Assembly (NCBI GenBank): GCA_017983515.1
Contig: JAGOBF010000004.1
Coordinates: 143,370-207,369, forward strand
Length of the DNA: 64,000 nucleotides
Direction of reading: 5' to 3'
DNA from: Promineifilum sp.
GTDB lineage: Bacteria > Chloroflexota > Anaerolineae > Promineifilales > Promineifilaceae
The first letter of the stretch is position 1. Each line of letters begins with the position of its first letter. The notes under the pieces are model-generated. The model was not told the DNA's origin and made no database searches. It saw nothing but the letters and a program-made list of their open reading frames with translations. Shown here in pieces: positions 16,447-24,745 of this stretch. Both the position numbers and the translations under genes were made by a program.

Positions 16447-17701
16447 AACAGTTGATCTGATTATCCATTCGGCCGGGCAATTGTGCGTCGTCCCGGCCCA
16501 CAACGGCGGCCCCCAGCGCGGGGCGGCCCTGGGCGATTTGGGACTGATCACCGATGGCGCGGCGGCCATTGAGGACGGCCGCGTGCTGGCCATCGGCCCC
16601 TCGGTCGATATTCGCGCTCGCTACCAGGCCGACACAGAGATCGACAGCGGCGGCCGATGCGTCATGCCCGGCTTTGTCGATCCCCACACCCACCTGCCCT
16701 GGATGGGCGACCGCGCCGCTGAGTTCGAGCAACGATTGGCCGGGGCGACCTACATGGAGATCATGAACGCCGGTGGCGGCATCATGTCCACCGTGCGCCA
16801 CACGCGACGGGCCAGCGTCGATGAGCTGGTGGCCGACAATCTGCCCCGGCTGGCGCGCATGCTACGCCACGGAACAACCAGCGCCGAAGCCAAGACCGGC
16901 TACGGACTGGACACAGCCGCCGAGCTGAAGCAACTCGACACGATCGCCGCTTTGGCCGCTGCCCAGCCGGTCGAGCTGACGGCCACTTTTCTGCCCGCCC
17001 ACGCCGTGCCCGAAGAGCATCGCGGCGATACCGAAGGCTACGTGCAGCGCGTCATCACGGAGATGCTGCCCGCCGGGGCGCAATGGATGCGCGAGCGGGG
17101 CGTCATCCTGTTCTGCGACGTATTTTGCGAGGAGGGGGCGTTCGATCTGGATCAGACGCGGCGCATCCTGGCGGCGGCGGCGACGCTGGGCTATCGCCTA
17201 AAGGTCCACGCCGACGAGTTTGTCGGGCTGGGCGGCACGAAGCTGGCCGTCGAGCTGGGGGCTACGTCGGCCGACCATCTCGTCATGACGCCGGAGGCCG
17301 ACATTGCCGCCCTGGGTCAGGGCGAAACGGTCGCCGTTGGGTTGCCGGGCACGCCGTTTGGCCTGGCCCATCGGGACTACACCCCGGCCAAAGCTATTCT
17401 GAACGCGGGCGGCGCGTTGGCCCTGGCGACCGATCTGAACCCCGGCACCACGTGGTGCGAGTCGATGCAAATGGTGATCGCTCTGGCCTGCCGCTACATG
17501 GGACTGACCCAGGCCCAGGCCATCGTCGCCGCCACGCTCAACGCGGCGTTCGCCATCGGGCGTGGGGCTGAGGTTGGCAGCCTTGCGCCCGGCTATCAGG
17601 CCGATCTCCTCGTCCTGGATGTGGCTGATTACCGGCAGCTCGGCTATCGATATGGGACGAATCTGGTGCGGACGGTCGTCAAGCGCGGGCACATCGTCTG
17701 A
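16439..17701 (+). CDS. hutI: Imidazolonepropionase
   Basis: Amidohydrolase-fold enzyme that opens 4-imidazolone-5-propanoate to N-formimino-L-glutamate, the third step of histidine degradation. The 420-residue product has the metal-binding DPHTHLPW motif and the HutI-specific stretch RLAGATYMEIMNAGGGI. Further metal and substrate residues are in ETGYGLD-like KTGYGLD, KVHADEF and ATDLNPGT. It overlaps the MFS gene by 8 bases. No hutH, hutU or hutG is present within the window, so the rest of the pathway, if present, is elsewhere. Cytoplasmic. Confidence 0.93.
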   Translation: MSETVDLIIHSAGQLCVVPAHNGGPQRGAALGDLGLITDGAAAIEDGRVLAIGPSVDIRARYQADTEIDSGGRCVMPGFVDPHTHLPWMGDRAAEFEQRLAGATYMEIMNAGGGIMSTVRHTRRASVDELVADNLPRLARMLRHGTTSAEAKTGYGLDTAAELKQLDTIAALAAAQPVELTATFLPAHAVPEEHRGDTEGYVQRVITEMLPAGAQWMRERGVILFCDVFCEEGAFDLDQTRRILAAAATLGYRLKVHADEFVGLGGTKLAVELGATSADHLVMTPEADIAALGQGETVAVGLPGTPFGLAHRDYTPAKAILNAGGALALATDLNPGTTWCESMQMVIALACRYMGLTQAQAIVAATLNAAFAIGRGAEVGSLAPGYQADLLVLDVADYRQLGYRYGTNLVRTVVKRGHIV

Positions 17702-17714
17702 GGGATGGCCGGAC

Positions 17715-17789
17715 GCCGGGTGAGAAACCGGTGTTACCTACCGTTTAAGAAATCGATAGGACAAGCCGGTTAAGAAACCGGCGCTACGT
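17715..17789 (+). repeat. Three tandem 25-base units before the parvulin gene
   Basis: Units begin at 17715, 17740 and 17765 and each is 25 bases. The outer two share GCCGGxTxAGAAACCGGxGxTAC, and the middle one is diverged. Each intact unit contains the imperfect palindrome CCGGTT-AAGA-AACCGG. The array ends directly before the TATAAT of the next gene, so it may be a regulatory array or a small dispersed repeat. Confidence 0.6.
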
Positions 17790-17795
17790 TATAAT
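17790..17795 (+). promoter_or_regulatory. Consensus -10 with leaderless start
   Basis: TATAAT ends 7 bases before the ATG at 17803, with no Shine-Dalgarno sequence between. No convincing -35 hexamer is present. The tandem array occupies that region. Confidence 0.5.
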
Positions 17796-17802
17796 CAAGC
17801 CT

Positions 17803-18765
17803 ATGAACTACCGAAAATTCGCGCTTTTGGCGCTCATCACCTTATTGTTGGCGGCCGCTTGTCGCACGGCCGGATCGTCAACGACAATTCTGCCCACGGC
17901 CACCACGGCCGGCGAGATCGTGGCGGCGGCCACGCTGCCGCCGGCCGTTGCCGCCACCAATACCCCCGTTCCTCCCTCCCCGACGCCGACCGAACCGCTG
18001 GCGGCCGTGGTGAACGGCGAACAGATCTTCTTGTCCGAATTTGAGGCCGAGCTGGCCCGCTATAACGCCCAACAGGGAGATGCGGCCGCGGACACAACCG
18101 GCTACCGCGATCAGGTGCTCAACGCCCTCATCGAGCGGCGGCTCATCATGCAGGCGGCCACGGACGACGGCGTTGTGGTGACGCCGGAGATGGTCGACCA
18201 GCGGCTGACCGAGCTGCGCAGCGCCGGGGATGACGGGGCCTTCCAGACCTTCCTGCAGACCAACGGCTGGACCGAAGAGGAGTTTCGCGACACGCTGACG
18301 GCCGAACTCGTCACCTCGGAGATGATCGCCCGCGTAACGGCCGGCGTGCCGACAACGATGGAACAGGTCCGCGCCAGCTACATCCAGATGGACGACGCGA
18401 CGCTGGCCCAGTCCGTGCTGGAGCGCGCGCAGGCTGGTGACGACTTCGCCTTCCTGGCGGAGCAAAACTCCGTCGATCGCCTGACCGGCGTTAATGGCGG
18501 CGACCTGGGCTTCTTCAAGATCGGCAGCCTGCTGGTGCCCGAAGTCGAGGCGGCGGCATTCGCGTTGCAGCCGGGCGAGATCAGCGACCTCATCAGCGTA
18601 ACGGGCGAGGACGGCAAAACGACGTACTACATCATCAAGGTGACGGAGCGCGATCCTAACCGGGAATTGACCGTCGATGACCGTTATGGCCTGATGCAGG
18701 CCACTTTCGATGCCTGGCTCGAAAACCTGTGGGCCACTGCCGTCATCGAGCGTTTTATTCAATAA
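17803..18765 (+). CDS. Parvulin-type peptidyl-prolyl isomerase lipoprotein (SurA/PrsA-like)
   Basis: Extracytoplasmic folding factor that isomerises prolyl bonds in exported proteins. The N-terminus is a lipoprotein signal peptide ending LLLAAAC (cysteine 20), followed by a Ser/Thr/Pro-rich linker. A SurA-N-like helical chaperone region spans about residues 67-190. A PpiC rotamase domain follows (about 190-290), with the typical phrases NGGDLGFFKIGSLLVPEVE and FALQPGEISDLI. The 320-residue length fits PrsA-like proteins. Anchoring would use the Lgt encoded at 22660. It is expressed alone and ends at a strong bidirectional terminator. Confidence 0.88.
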   Translation: MNYRKFALLALITLLLAAACRTAGSSTTILPTATTAGEIVAAATLPPAVAATNTPVPPSPTPTEPLAAVVNGEQIFLSEFEAELARYNAQQGDAAADTTGYRDQVLNALIERRLIMQAATDDGVVVTPEMVDQRLTELRSAGDDGAFQTFLQTNGWTEEEFRDTLTAELVTSEMIARVTAGVPTTMEQVRASYIQMDDATLAQSVLERAQAGDDFAFLAEQNSVDRLTGVNGGDLGFFKIGSLLVPEVEAAAFALQPGEISDLISVTGEDGKTTYYIIKVTERDPNRELTVDDRYGLMQATFDAWLENLWATAVIERFIQ

Positions 18766-18792
18766 GAAGAAAGGCTGTTGGCTAGGGTTAAA

Positions 18793-18834
18793 ACAAAAAC
18801 ACGGATTGAATCAGCGTTCAATCCGTGTTTTTGT
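18793..18834. terminator. Perfect 18-base-pair bidirectional terminator
   Basis: ACAAAAACACGGATTGAA (18793-18810) is exactly complementary to 18817-18834, around a six-base loop. The A and T runs at both ends let it serve both the parvulin gene (plus strand) and the glycosyltransferase (minus strand), which converge here. Confidence 0.93.
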
Positions 18835-18861
18835 ATGAGCTATTCAGGTGTGTCGAATGAT

Positions 18862-19788
18862 TTATTGCGGCCCACGGCCGTTATCTGACCAGATGGCGGC
18901 GATGTATTCGTAGGCGGCCTTCATGACCGGGTCGTTGGCGCGGTTGGCGCGACTGGACATGCGCGAGCGCACCAGCCAGCCGGCCAGCGCCTTGCGCATG
19001 CGCCCGTGGTGCTTGTGGTAGAGACGCGCCCGGCTCTCCCATAGATTGACCATCGACTGGGCCGGTATTTGACGGGTGCTCTCGCCGCTGAAGTGGACGA
19101 TCTCGGCCGCGGGCACGGCGTAGATCTCCCAGCCCGACTCGCGCACGCGCCAGCTCCAGTCGATCTCTTCGCAATACATGTGGAAGGACTCGTCGAAGCC
19201 CTGCGTCGACTCGGCCACGTCGGCCCGCACCAGCATAGTCGCCCCCAGCGGGTGATCAATGGCAAACGGCTCGCGATTGGTCTGGTAGTAGCGGCGCGGG
19301 TAGCGGCCATTGAGACGGCTTTCGTAGAGGCGCGGCGGCATCCGGTACAGATCGAATACCAGTTGGCCCAGGCCGGGGAAAGAGAAGGCGCTGTGCTGGA
19401 AACGGCCGTCGCCATAGATGAGGCGCGCGCCGGCCATGCCGCCCTTCGGCCGCTCGTCCAGACATTTGACCAGCCGCCCAATTGCCCCCGGCCGCACAAG
19501 CGTGTCGGGATTGAGAAAGAAATAGTAGCGCGGACGGTGCACCGACGCCGCGCGCATCCCCTGATTGTTGGCCGCGCCGAAACCGGCATTCGTATGGTTG
19601 GCGATCACGTGAACCTGGGAGAAAAGGTCAGCTAACAACTCAACCGTGCCGTCGGTCGAGGCATTGTCCACCACCCATATTTCGCCGCGCAGGCGCGACG
19701 CGCGCAGATCAGCGGCGACCGAACGCAGGCAGTCGGACAGATAATTGCGGACGTTCCAGCTGACGATAATGATGGCAACGTCGAGCAT
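18862..19788 (-). CDS. Glycosyltransferase family 2
   Basis: Inverting GT-A enzyme that probably adds a sugar, of the rhamnosyltransferase-like type, to a cell-surface glycan. From the ATG at 19788 the 308-residue product starts MLDVAIIIVSWNVRNYLSDC, the usual nucleotide-binding strand. It then has VDNASTDGTVELL, NAGFGAANNQG and the metal-binding region FLNPDTLV (DxD-like). The acceptor-side segment ENSEEIDWSWR-like CEEIDWSWRVRESG is also visible. The start codon lies one base after the TGA of the PhnD-like lipoprotein gene, so the two are coupled. A longer in-frame start upstream would lie within that gene and is unlikely. Confidence 0.9.
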   Translation of the reverse strand: MLDVAIIIVSWNVRNYLSDCLRSVAADLRASRLRGEIWVVDNASTDGTVELLADLFSQVHVIANHTNAGFGAANNQGMRAASVHRPRYYFFLNPDTLVRPGAIGRLVKCLDERPKGGMAGARLIYGDGRFQHSAFSFPGLGQLVFDLYRMPPRLYESRLNGRYPRRYYQTNREPFAIDHPLGATMLVRADVAESTQGFDESFHMYCEEIDWSWRVRESGWEIYAVPAAEIVHFSGESTRQIPAQSMVNLWESRARLYHKHHGRMRKALAGWLVRSRMSSRANRANDPVMKAAYEYIAAIWSDNGRGPQ

Positions 19789-19789
19789 C

Positions 19790-21025
19790 TCAGTCCAGTT
19801 CTGCCCATAGGTCGGCAGCTTCCAACTCCAGCGTGTCTTTGACAGTGCGAATCGGGTCATAAGCGGAATCTTCGGCCGGTTCCAGGCCGATCCAGCCGAA
19901 CAGGTCGGCCGAACATAAAGACATCGTACAGGCATCAGACGCGGCGAACTCGGTCAGCGTCGCCACTATTTGCCGCGCAAGCTCCGGCGCTATATCGCGC
20001 CCAAGCACCACCGTGTCGTTGGGAATAGGCTCGCTCACGGCCAGGATGCGCGTCTGATCGAAAATTTCGGGCGTCGTGTCGAAAAGGCGCGCGCGCGCGT
20101 CACGAAGGCGATACCCTCCAAATTCGGGTTCGCCGGCAACGATGACGTAGCCGATGGGGCTCCGGGACGGCGGGATGCCCAGCAACCGCCACTCCTCCGG
20201 CCCGTTCTTGCCGGCCGCCCAGACGCCACCGAGCGGCATGATCGGCGGCACGAAGTCGGCCGTTGTGAAATCCACTTGGCCATTGACGAGCGAGAGCAGC
20301 GCCGTCGTCTCTTCGGGCGCGTCCACGATCTCGCCTGGCTCGATGCCCGCGGCGGCCAACTGCGCCCGGAAATAGAGATACGTGGGCAGGCTATGGGTGT
20401 CGGCCACAGCCCAGCGCTTGCCCGCCAGATCGGTCAGTTCGGTCCCGTCGCCGGCGCGGGTGACCAACATGCCCATCTGCCACGTCAGGCCGTCGCTGCC
20501 CACAGCCACCAGACCGGCTTGCGCCGCACACTGATCATGGGCGACGGTGTAAGCCGCGGCCGAGAGGAAGCCCACGACATCTTCCGGGGCGGCGCAAAGC
20601 AGCTCGACCAGCGCTGCCTCACTGTCGACCACGCCGACGCTGAAGGCGACGCCAGTGGCCGCGCCAAGCGCCTCTACCAACGGCGCGACACGCCGGGCGA
20701 CAACAGCTCCGGCGGCCACGGGTGGAAAGAGAAGTTGAACAGGGCGTTCGACCGACCCCGGCGCCGGCCGGGTGGCCTCGATGGTCGCCGTCAGGACAGG
20801 GGTCGAGGTGGCCGTCGGAGCGGCCGTCTCTGCTACGTCCGTCGTCATCACGACCGGAGCAGGGGCTGTGCTCGCGGCGGGGAGAGTGGCCGCGGTCGTC
20901 GGTTGGGCGAGAAGAGAAGCCGTTGGGGTGGGCGGCGACACGCCATTCTGTGGCCGGCAGGCAGCCAGCAGCAGAGCAAGCTGCAATGACCAGATCATGA
21001 CAACGATGGCGCGCATCCTCTTCAT
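19790..21025 (-). CDS. PhnD-like phosphate/phosphonate-family substrate-binding lipoprotein
   Basis: Extracytoplasmic solute-binding protein of the PhnD/PtxB superfamily, 411 residues. The signal peptide ends in the lipobox LLLAAC (cysteine 23). A low-complexity Thr/Ala/Pro linker of about 65 residues follows. The binding domain then starts at about residue 95 (RPVQLLFPPVAAG) and includes LAGKRWAVADTHSLPTYLYFRA, typical for this family. No permease or ATPase is nearby. A terminator sits just upstream. The adjacent downstream gene is a glycosyltransferase. It may be a sensor or a binding protein working with a distant transporter. Confidence 0.8.
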   Translation of the reverse strand: MKRMRAIVVMIWSLQLALLLAACRPQNGVSPPTPTASLLAQPTTAATLPAASTAPAPVVMTTDVAETAAPTATSTPVLTATIEATRPAPGSVERPVQLLFPPVAAGAVVARRVAPLVEALGAATGVAFSVGVVDSEAALVELLCAAPEDVVGFLSAAAYTVAHDQCAAQAGLVAVGSDGLTWQMGMLVTRAGDGTELTDLAGKRWAVADTHSLPTYLYFRAQLAAAGIEPGEIVDAPEETTALLSLVNGQVDFTTADFVPPIMPLGGVWAAGKNGPEEWRLLGIPPSRSPIGYVIVAGEPEFGGYRLRDARARLFDTTPEIFDQTRILAVSEPIPNDTVVLGRDIAPELARQIVATLTEFAASDACTMSLCSADLFGWIGLEPAEDSAYDPIRTVKDTLELEAADLWAELD

Positions 21026-21031
21026 AAGACA

Positions 21032-21058
21032 AAAAAAGACTGACGGAGTCGCCAGTCA
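21032..21058 (-). terminator. Rho-independent terminator on the minus strand
   Basis: Reading on the minus strand, GACTGGCG (21051-21058) pairs with CGTCAGTC (21039-21046, one G-T pair) around a four-base loop. Seven T residues follow. It ends transcription coming from the gene at 21255-22607 just before the PhnD-like gene starts. Confidence 0.8.
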
Positions 21059-21213
21059 CCAACCCATTAGCGTCAAATCGCTACGTCCACCCTGCGTAGC
21101 CGGCTCCTATCAACCGCACTGAGTGTATCCCGATTGGGCAAGAGCCTACAACGACATTTAGGGGAAGTTAAGGTGAGAGGATGGTGAACCGGCGCGGGCC
21201 GCGATCGAGACCC

Positions 21214-21256
21214 GAGCCGGTAATGCCCAGGTCAGGAAACTGGGGCTGCCCGGCTC
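21214..21256 (-). other. Nested hairpin at the 3' end of the anchored TPN-repeat gene
   Basis: GAGCCGG (21214-21220) pairs with CCGGCTC (21250-21256), and inside it CCCAG (21226-21230) pairs with CTGGG (21240-21244). The outer stem overlaps the stop codon of the gene at 21255. No uridine run follows, so it may protect the mRNA end rather than terminate. Confidence 0.4.
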
Positions 21257-22607
21257 AATCGGCCGCCGGATCGAGTGGCCTGATGGGGATTTCGCGCGGT
21301 TCGCATTCGGGACGGTGGGCTTCGTCGGGGACATCAACCAGAATGCTCTGGGGATCGACGCGATTGTTAAATTCGGTGATCTGAACGTCCTCGTGGATAA
21401 GACCGGCCCACAATGGCTGAGGGTTGCGATTGCCGAAGACATCGGTCACGCGGATGCCGCCGGTGATCAGAGCACGCTGGCCGGGCATCAGGTAGAGGTG
21501 GCCGTCGATCTCTTCCAGTTCCGAAGCGCTGCCCAGCGCCCAACGATAGGGGTAATTAGTGAGTTCGTTTTCGAAACCAATGGCTGCCCGCCATGCGCCC
21601 GACTCTGTGAACCAGCCCAGCGTGTTGTAGTTCCAGTTGGAATCGTAGACGACGCCCGGCGCGGGGCCGGTGGTGCGAATCGGGGCGTTACCGTAGTTTT
21701 CGACCGTCATGGTGAAGGTGATCGTATCGCACAGGACGACGGCCGTGGCGCTCCATTGGACGGAATCGCCCGTCGGCGGAGGAAAGATGTCGGCCCGCGG
21801 CACGCCGCCGTGCTGAATGGTCAATTCGTCGGTCACCCGAATGCGCTGCCCTTCCGGGTCTTGGGCCTCGGCCACGACGGTATACGTTCCGTCCGGTGGT
21901 GGCGTCTCGCCATTGTCCACGCCGCCCTCGTAGTCATAGTAGTGGCGGCCGGGCGTGCGGGCCGGGACGTCGCGCTCCTGCTCGGCAATCGGCAACTCGC
22001 CGCCGTCGGGCAACTGGATAAAGACGCGCAGCGCAGCTACTTCTTTGGGCAGATAGAACTGCATTAGCACACGGTCGTCGATGCCGTCGCGGTTGGGGGT
22101 GAAGATGGGGCGGTCAAGCGTGAAGTCGCGCAGTTCCGGCAACTGGAGGTCAGCCTCGGCGATGGTGATCGTTCCTTGTTGCTGCTCGGTCACTCCGTCT
22201 AGACCAGTGGCCGCAACCGTCCAGGTATAGTCTCCGTCGTGCAGCAGGCGGGAGAGGATGTCGCCGGCGATCTCGTCGGTCGCCAGCCGGTAGCCGTCGA
22301 CCACGCCGCTGAACAACACCTCGTATTGCCCCGCGCCGCGCGACTTGTCGTTGCGGAAGAAGAACCGGTCGCCGGCCGCGTCCTCGAAGTAGATCGACAC
22401 GGTAGCGTTGCCTGACAATTCGTAGCTGATGGGCGTGGCATCGCTGATGCCGTCGGCGTTGGGGGTGATGACGCCGTCGCGCACAATCACATTGCGCAAC
22501 AGGGAATCATCGCCGTTCAGCAGACGGCCGCCTAGCAGCACGGCCCCCAGAACGACGGCGGCGGCGATGGCGAGAACAATGTAGGGAGTGGAGCGTTTGG
22601 TCGACAC
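21255..22607 (-). CDS. Membrane-anchored protein with two FlgD-Ig-like/TPN-x-DGI repeats (unknown)
   Basis: Protein of 450 residues with a single N-terminal membrane segment (about residues 9-27), otherwise extracytoplasmic. Two related beta-sandwich units start at ITPNADGISD (near residue 48) and FTPNRDGIDD (near residue 167). This TPN-x-DGI/DD pattern is typical of Ca-binding FlgD-Ig-like or CHU_C-like domains in surface proteins. The C-terminal third has no recognised domain. The GTG start lacks a Shine-Dalgarno sequence, and an extended -10 ends 6 bases before it. Its role may be surface architecture; no enzymatic motif is seen. Confidence 0.7.
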   Translation of the reverse strand: MSTKRSTPYIVLAIAAAVVLGAVLLGGRLLNGDDSLLRNVIVRDGVITPNADGISDATPISYELSGNATVSIYFEDAAGDRFFFRNDKSRGAGQYEVLFSGVVDGYRLATDEIAGDILSRLLHDGDYTWTVAATGLDGVTEQQQGTITIAEADLQLPELRDFTLDRPIFTPNRDGIDDRVLMQFYLPKEVAALRVFIQLPDGGELPIAEQERDVPARTPGRHYYDYEGGVDNGETPPPDGTYTVVAEAQDPEGQRIRVTDELTIQHGGVPRADIFPPPTGDSVQWSATAVVLCDTITFTMTVENYGNAPIRTTGPAPGVVYDSNWNYNTLGWFTESGAWRAAIGFENELTNYPYRWALGSASELEEIDGHLYLMPGQRALITGGIRVTDVFGNRNPQPLWAGLIHEDVQITEFNNRVDPQSILVDVPDEAHRPECEPREIPIRPLDPAAD

Positions 22608-22613
22608 GGGGCA

Positions 22614-22622
22614 AGTTTAGCA
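22614..22622 (-). promoter_or_regulatory. Extended -10, leaderless GTG start
   Basis: On the minus strand TGC-TAAACT ends 6 bases before the GTG at 22607, with only C-rich sequence between and no Shine-Dalgarno sequence. Confidence 0.4.
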
Positions 22623-22659
22623 GAGGCGCGACGGCTTGTCAGAGACGATTAACCAGCGC

Positions 22660-23841
22660 TCACCCCACGGTCTTCGGGCGACGCACATAGCGGCGAATGA
22701 TGACCGCCGCCGCGGCGACAAGAGCGATGGTCAGCGATACCAGCGTTGCTACGGCCAACCCCGTCTCCCATCCAAAGAAAGGGACGGCCCGACTGTCGAG
22801 CCGCACCGTCTCCAGCAAGATCCGGCCGATGGCATAGGCAATGAGATAGAGGGCCATCAGTTCGCCGGGCAAAAGGCGGTCATTATGTCGCCGGGCCAGC
22901 CGCAACAGAATCAAAAACGTCATCAGGCTCCACAGCGACTCATAGAGAAACGCGGGCTGGAAGCGCTCGTAGCCGACATAATCCGGCAGGCGGTAGATGG
23001 GATCGATGTGGATGGCCCACGGCAGGGTGGTGGGGCGACCATAAAGCTCCTGATTAAAGAAGTTGCCCCAACGGCCGATGGACTGACCCAGGGCTAACCC
23101 GACGACAGACATATCAGTCCAGTCCAGCAACGACAGGTGGTTGTGTCGGAAGTAGATGAACATACCTAGCAGCCCACCAGCCAATCCGCCGAAGATGCCC
23201 AGCCCGCCGCCACGAAAGTTGAGCAACTGGAGTGGTTGGCGAAAGTAGTCGAGCGGGGAGTAGATGCCGATGGCAGCCATGCTCGGCGAGGGGGTCAGCA
23301 CATGATAGAGGCGCGCCCCGATGAGGCCCAGGAGCAAAACCCACAACAGAGAGTTCCAGACATGATCAGGGTTCCATCGCCGCCAGGGGGCGTCGGTCAG
23401 CCATTCCGGAGCAATGCCCGGCACAACGGCCAGGCTGTCGACGACCTCGGCCGTCTGCGACTTCTTCAGCGACAACCGGCGCGGATCAAGCCCCACTTCC
23501 CAGATCAGTTGACCGAGCGTGGTAATTTGGCGCTTGAGCAGCAGAGAGTTGAGTTCTTTGGAAAGCGTCGTATCGCTCAGCGGCCGTTCGCGGACGTCGA
23601 CGGGCACGGTGGCTTCGAAAGCACGGCGCGCTCGCTCGGTTGCCAAGCGGGCCACGACCCACGCCCCCAAAGCGATACCCGTGACGATCCAGATACCATA
23701 CCAGTAGATAGGAAAGCCGAACAGGTTGATCGCCGCCCGCGGTGGCGTGTTGCCGGTCGTCAGATGATAGGCAAACAGACCGCCGGCCAGGGCCAGAACC
23801 AGGATGATCGCGTACCAATAGGGTTCGATGCGTCGCGACAC
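22660..23841 (-). CDS. lgt: Prolipoprotein diacylglyceryl transferase with inserted domain
   Basis: Membrane enzyme that moves diacylglycerol from phosphatidylglycerol to the lipobox cysteine, the first step of lipoprotein maturation. The Lgt signature GRWGNFFNQELYG is present near residues 255-267, as is FRGGGLGIFGG; the histidine often found in that second motif is phenylalanine here. At 393 residues it is about 100 longer than usual. The excess is one soluble block (about residues 72-157) between the first two membrane helices. It contains LSKELNSLLLKRQITTLGQL, a pattern like the helix-hairpin-helix part of the RNA polymerase alpha C-terminal domain. The GTG start lies 7 bases after the phosphatidyltransferase stop, so the genes are co-transcribed. 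Confidence 0.9.
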   Translation of the reverse strand: MSRRIEPYWYAIILVLALAGGLFAYHLTTGNTPPRAAINLFGFPIYWYGIWIVTGIALGAWVVARLATERARRAFEATVPVDVRERPLSDTTLSKELNSLLLKRQITTLGQLIWEVGLDPRRLSLKKSQTAEVVDSLAVVPGIAPEWLTDAPWRRWNPDHVWNSLLWVLLLGLIGARLYHVLTPSPSMAAIGIYSPLDYFRQPLQLLNFRGGGLGIFGGLAGGLLGMFIYFRHNHLSLLDWTDMSVVGLALGQSIGRWGNFFNQELYGRPTTLPWAIHIDPIYRLPDYVGYERFQPAFLYESLWSLMTFLILLRLARRHNDRLLPGELMALYLIAYAIGRILLETVRLDSRAVPFFGWETGLAVATLVSLTIALVAAAAVIIRRYVRRPKTVG

Positions 23842-23848
23842 GGGTTGG

Positions 23849-24472
23849 TTACTCGCTCGTTTCTCGCGACTGATGCCAGACGGCCCACATGCGCTGGAAG
23901 AAAGTGAAATAGGTGAAGGCGGCCAGAATGACCAAAGCGATGTGGGGGAGCCGCAGGGCCAGGAAAGCGATCAAAACAACGTAACGCTCGACACGGCTCA
24001 GCAAGCCGGTCTTGGCCTGGAAGCCCAGCGCCTCGGCCCGCGACCGCGCATAGCTGACCATGAGCGAGCCGGTCACCGCCAGATAGGCGACGGCCAGCAT
24101 CAGGGGATCGACCTGACTGTAGTAATAATAGATGAAGCCGCCGAAGAGCACGATCTCGGCCAGCCGGTCGAGGCTGGAGTCGAGAAACGCGCCGAAGCCA
24201 CCCTGTTTGCGGCCCAGCTTGCGAGCCAGCGCGCCGTCGAGCGCATCCAGCGGCGACAGCACGGCGATGGCCGCGGCCGCCCAGCGAAACTCGCCGATGG
24301 CGATAAGATAGGCAAACAGGATGTGGGTCAGAAAGCCGAGGACGGTCAGTAAGTCCGGCCCCAGCTTATAGCGGGCCAGCACATCGACGATGGGGTCAAT
24401 GATGAATTTGGCGCGTAGCCGCAACTGATCGGTGAGCGTGGCGCGTTGAGTGATGGGTGATTGTGACGACAT
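23849..24472 (-). CDS. CDP-alcohol phosphatidyltransferase
   Basis: Integral membrane enzyme that transfers a phosphatidyl group from CDP-diacylglycerol to an alcohol such as glycerol-3-phosphate or inositol phosphate. The family motif D-G-x2-A-R-x8-G-x3-D-x3-D is complete (DALDGALARKLG, then GGFGAFLDSSLDR, about residues 77-103). The 207-residue length and about six hydrophobic segments fit. An AGAAGGGG Shine-Dalgarno sequence precedes the ATG. It shares an operon with lgt, which uses phosphatidylglycerol; a PgsA-like role would fit but the alcohol cannot be read from the sequence. Confidence 0.88.
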   Translation of the reverse strand: MSSQSPITQRATLTDQLRLRAKFIIDPIVDVLARYKLGPDLLTVLGFLTHILFAYLIAIGEFRWAAAAIAVLSPLDALDGALARKLGRKQGGFGAFLDSSLDRLAEIVLFGGFIYYYYSQVDPLMLAVAYLAVTGSLMVSYARSRAEALGFQAKTGLLSRVERYVVLIAFLALRLPHIALVILAAFTYFTFFQRMWAVWHQSRETSE

Positions 24473-24490
24473 TGCTACCCCTTCTGGCGG

Positions 24491-24519
24491 ATGCTATCGG
24501 AAGCGGCAAGGGCTGTCAA
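24491..24519 (-). promoter_or_regulatory. Promoter of the phosphatidyltransferase-lgt operon
   Basis: On the minus strand a perfect -35 TTGACA (24514-24519) is 17 bases from TAGCAT (24491-24496). Transcription should start near 24484, about 12 bases before the ATG at 24472, with the Shine-Dalgarno sequence at the very start of the mRNA. Confidence 0.65.
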
Positions 24520-24628
24520 ATAGCGAACGTTGCACATGACTCAGACGTGACAAGTGGGCGAGCGTGTTTCGTGCCGGCCCGCGCCTGCTTAAGCCCGCCT
24601 ACCTGCCGGTTCGGGTGTCGTGACAACA

Positions 24629-24664
24629 AAACAGGCCGGGGCAACAGAGCACCCCAGCCTGTTT
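24629..24664. terminator. Terminator after the ATP synthase F0 genes
   Basis: AAACAGGCCGGGG (24629-24641) pairs with CCCCAGCCTGTTT (24652-24664), with one mismatch. On the minus strand it is followed by TTTGTTGT, a moderate uridine run. It separates atpFH from the phosphatidyltransferase-lgt promoter. The rest of the 273-base gap shows no other feature. Confidence 0.75.
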
Positions 24665-24745
24665 GATTTCCGATTTAATCGGCGGCCACCGTTTCGGCGC
24701 GGCGGCCGTCTTCTCCCCTCGCAACGAGAGTCGAATCAATGCTCG

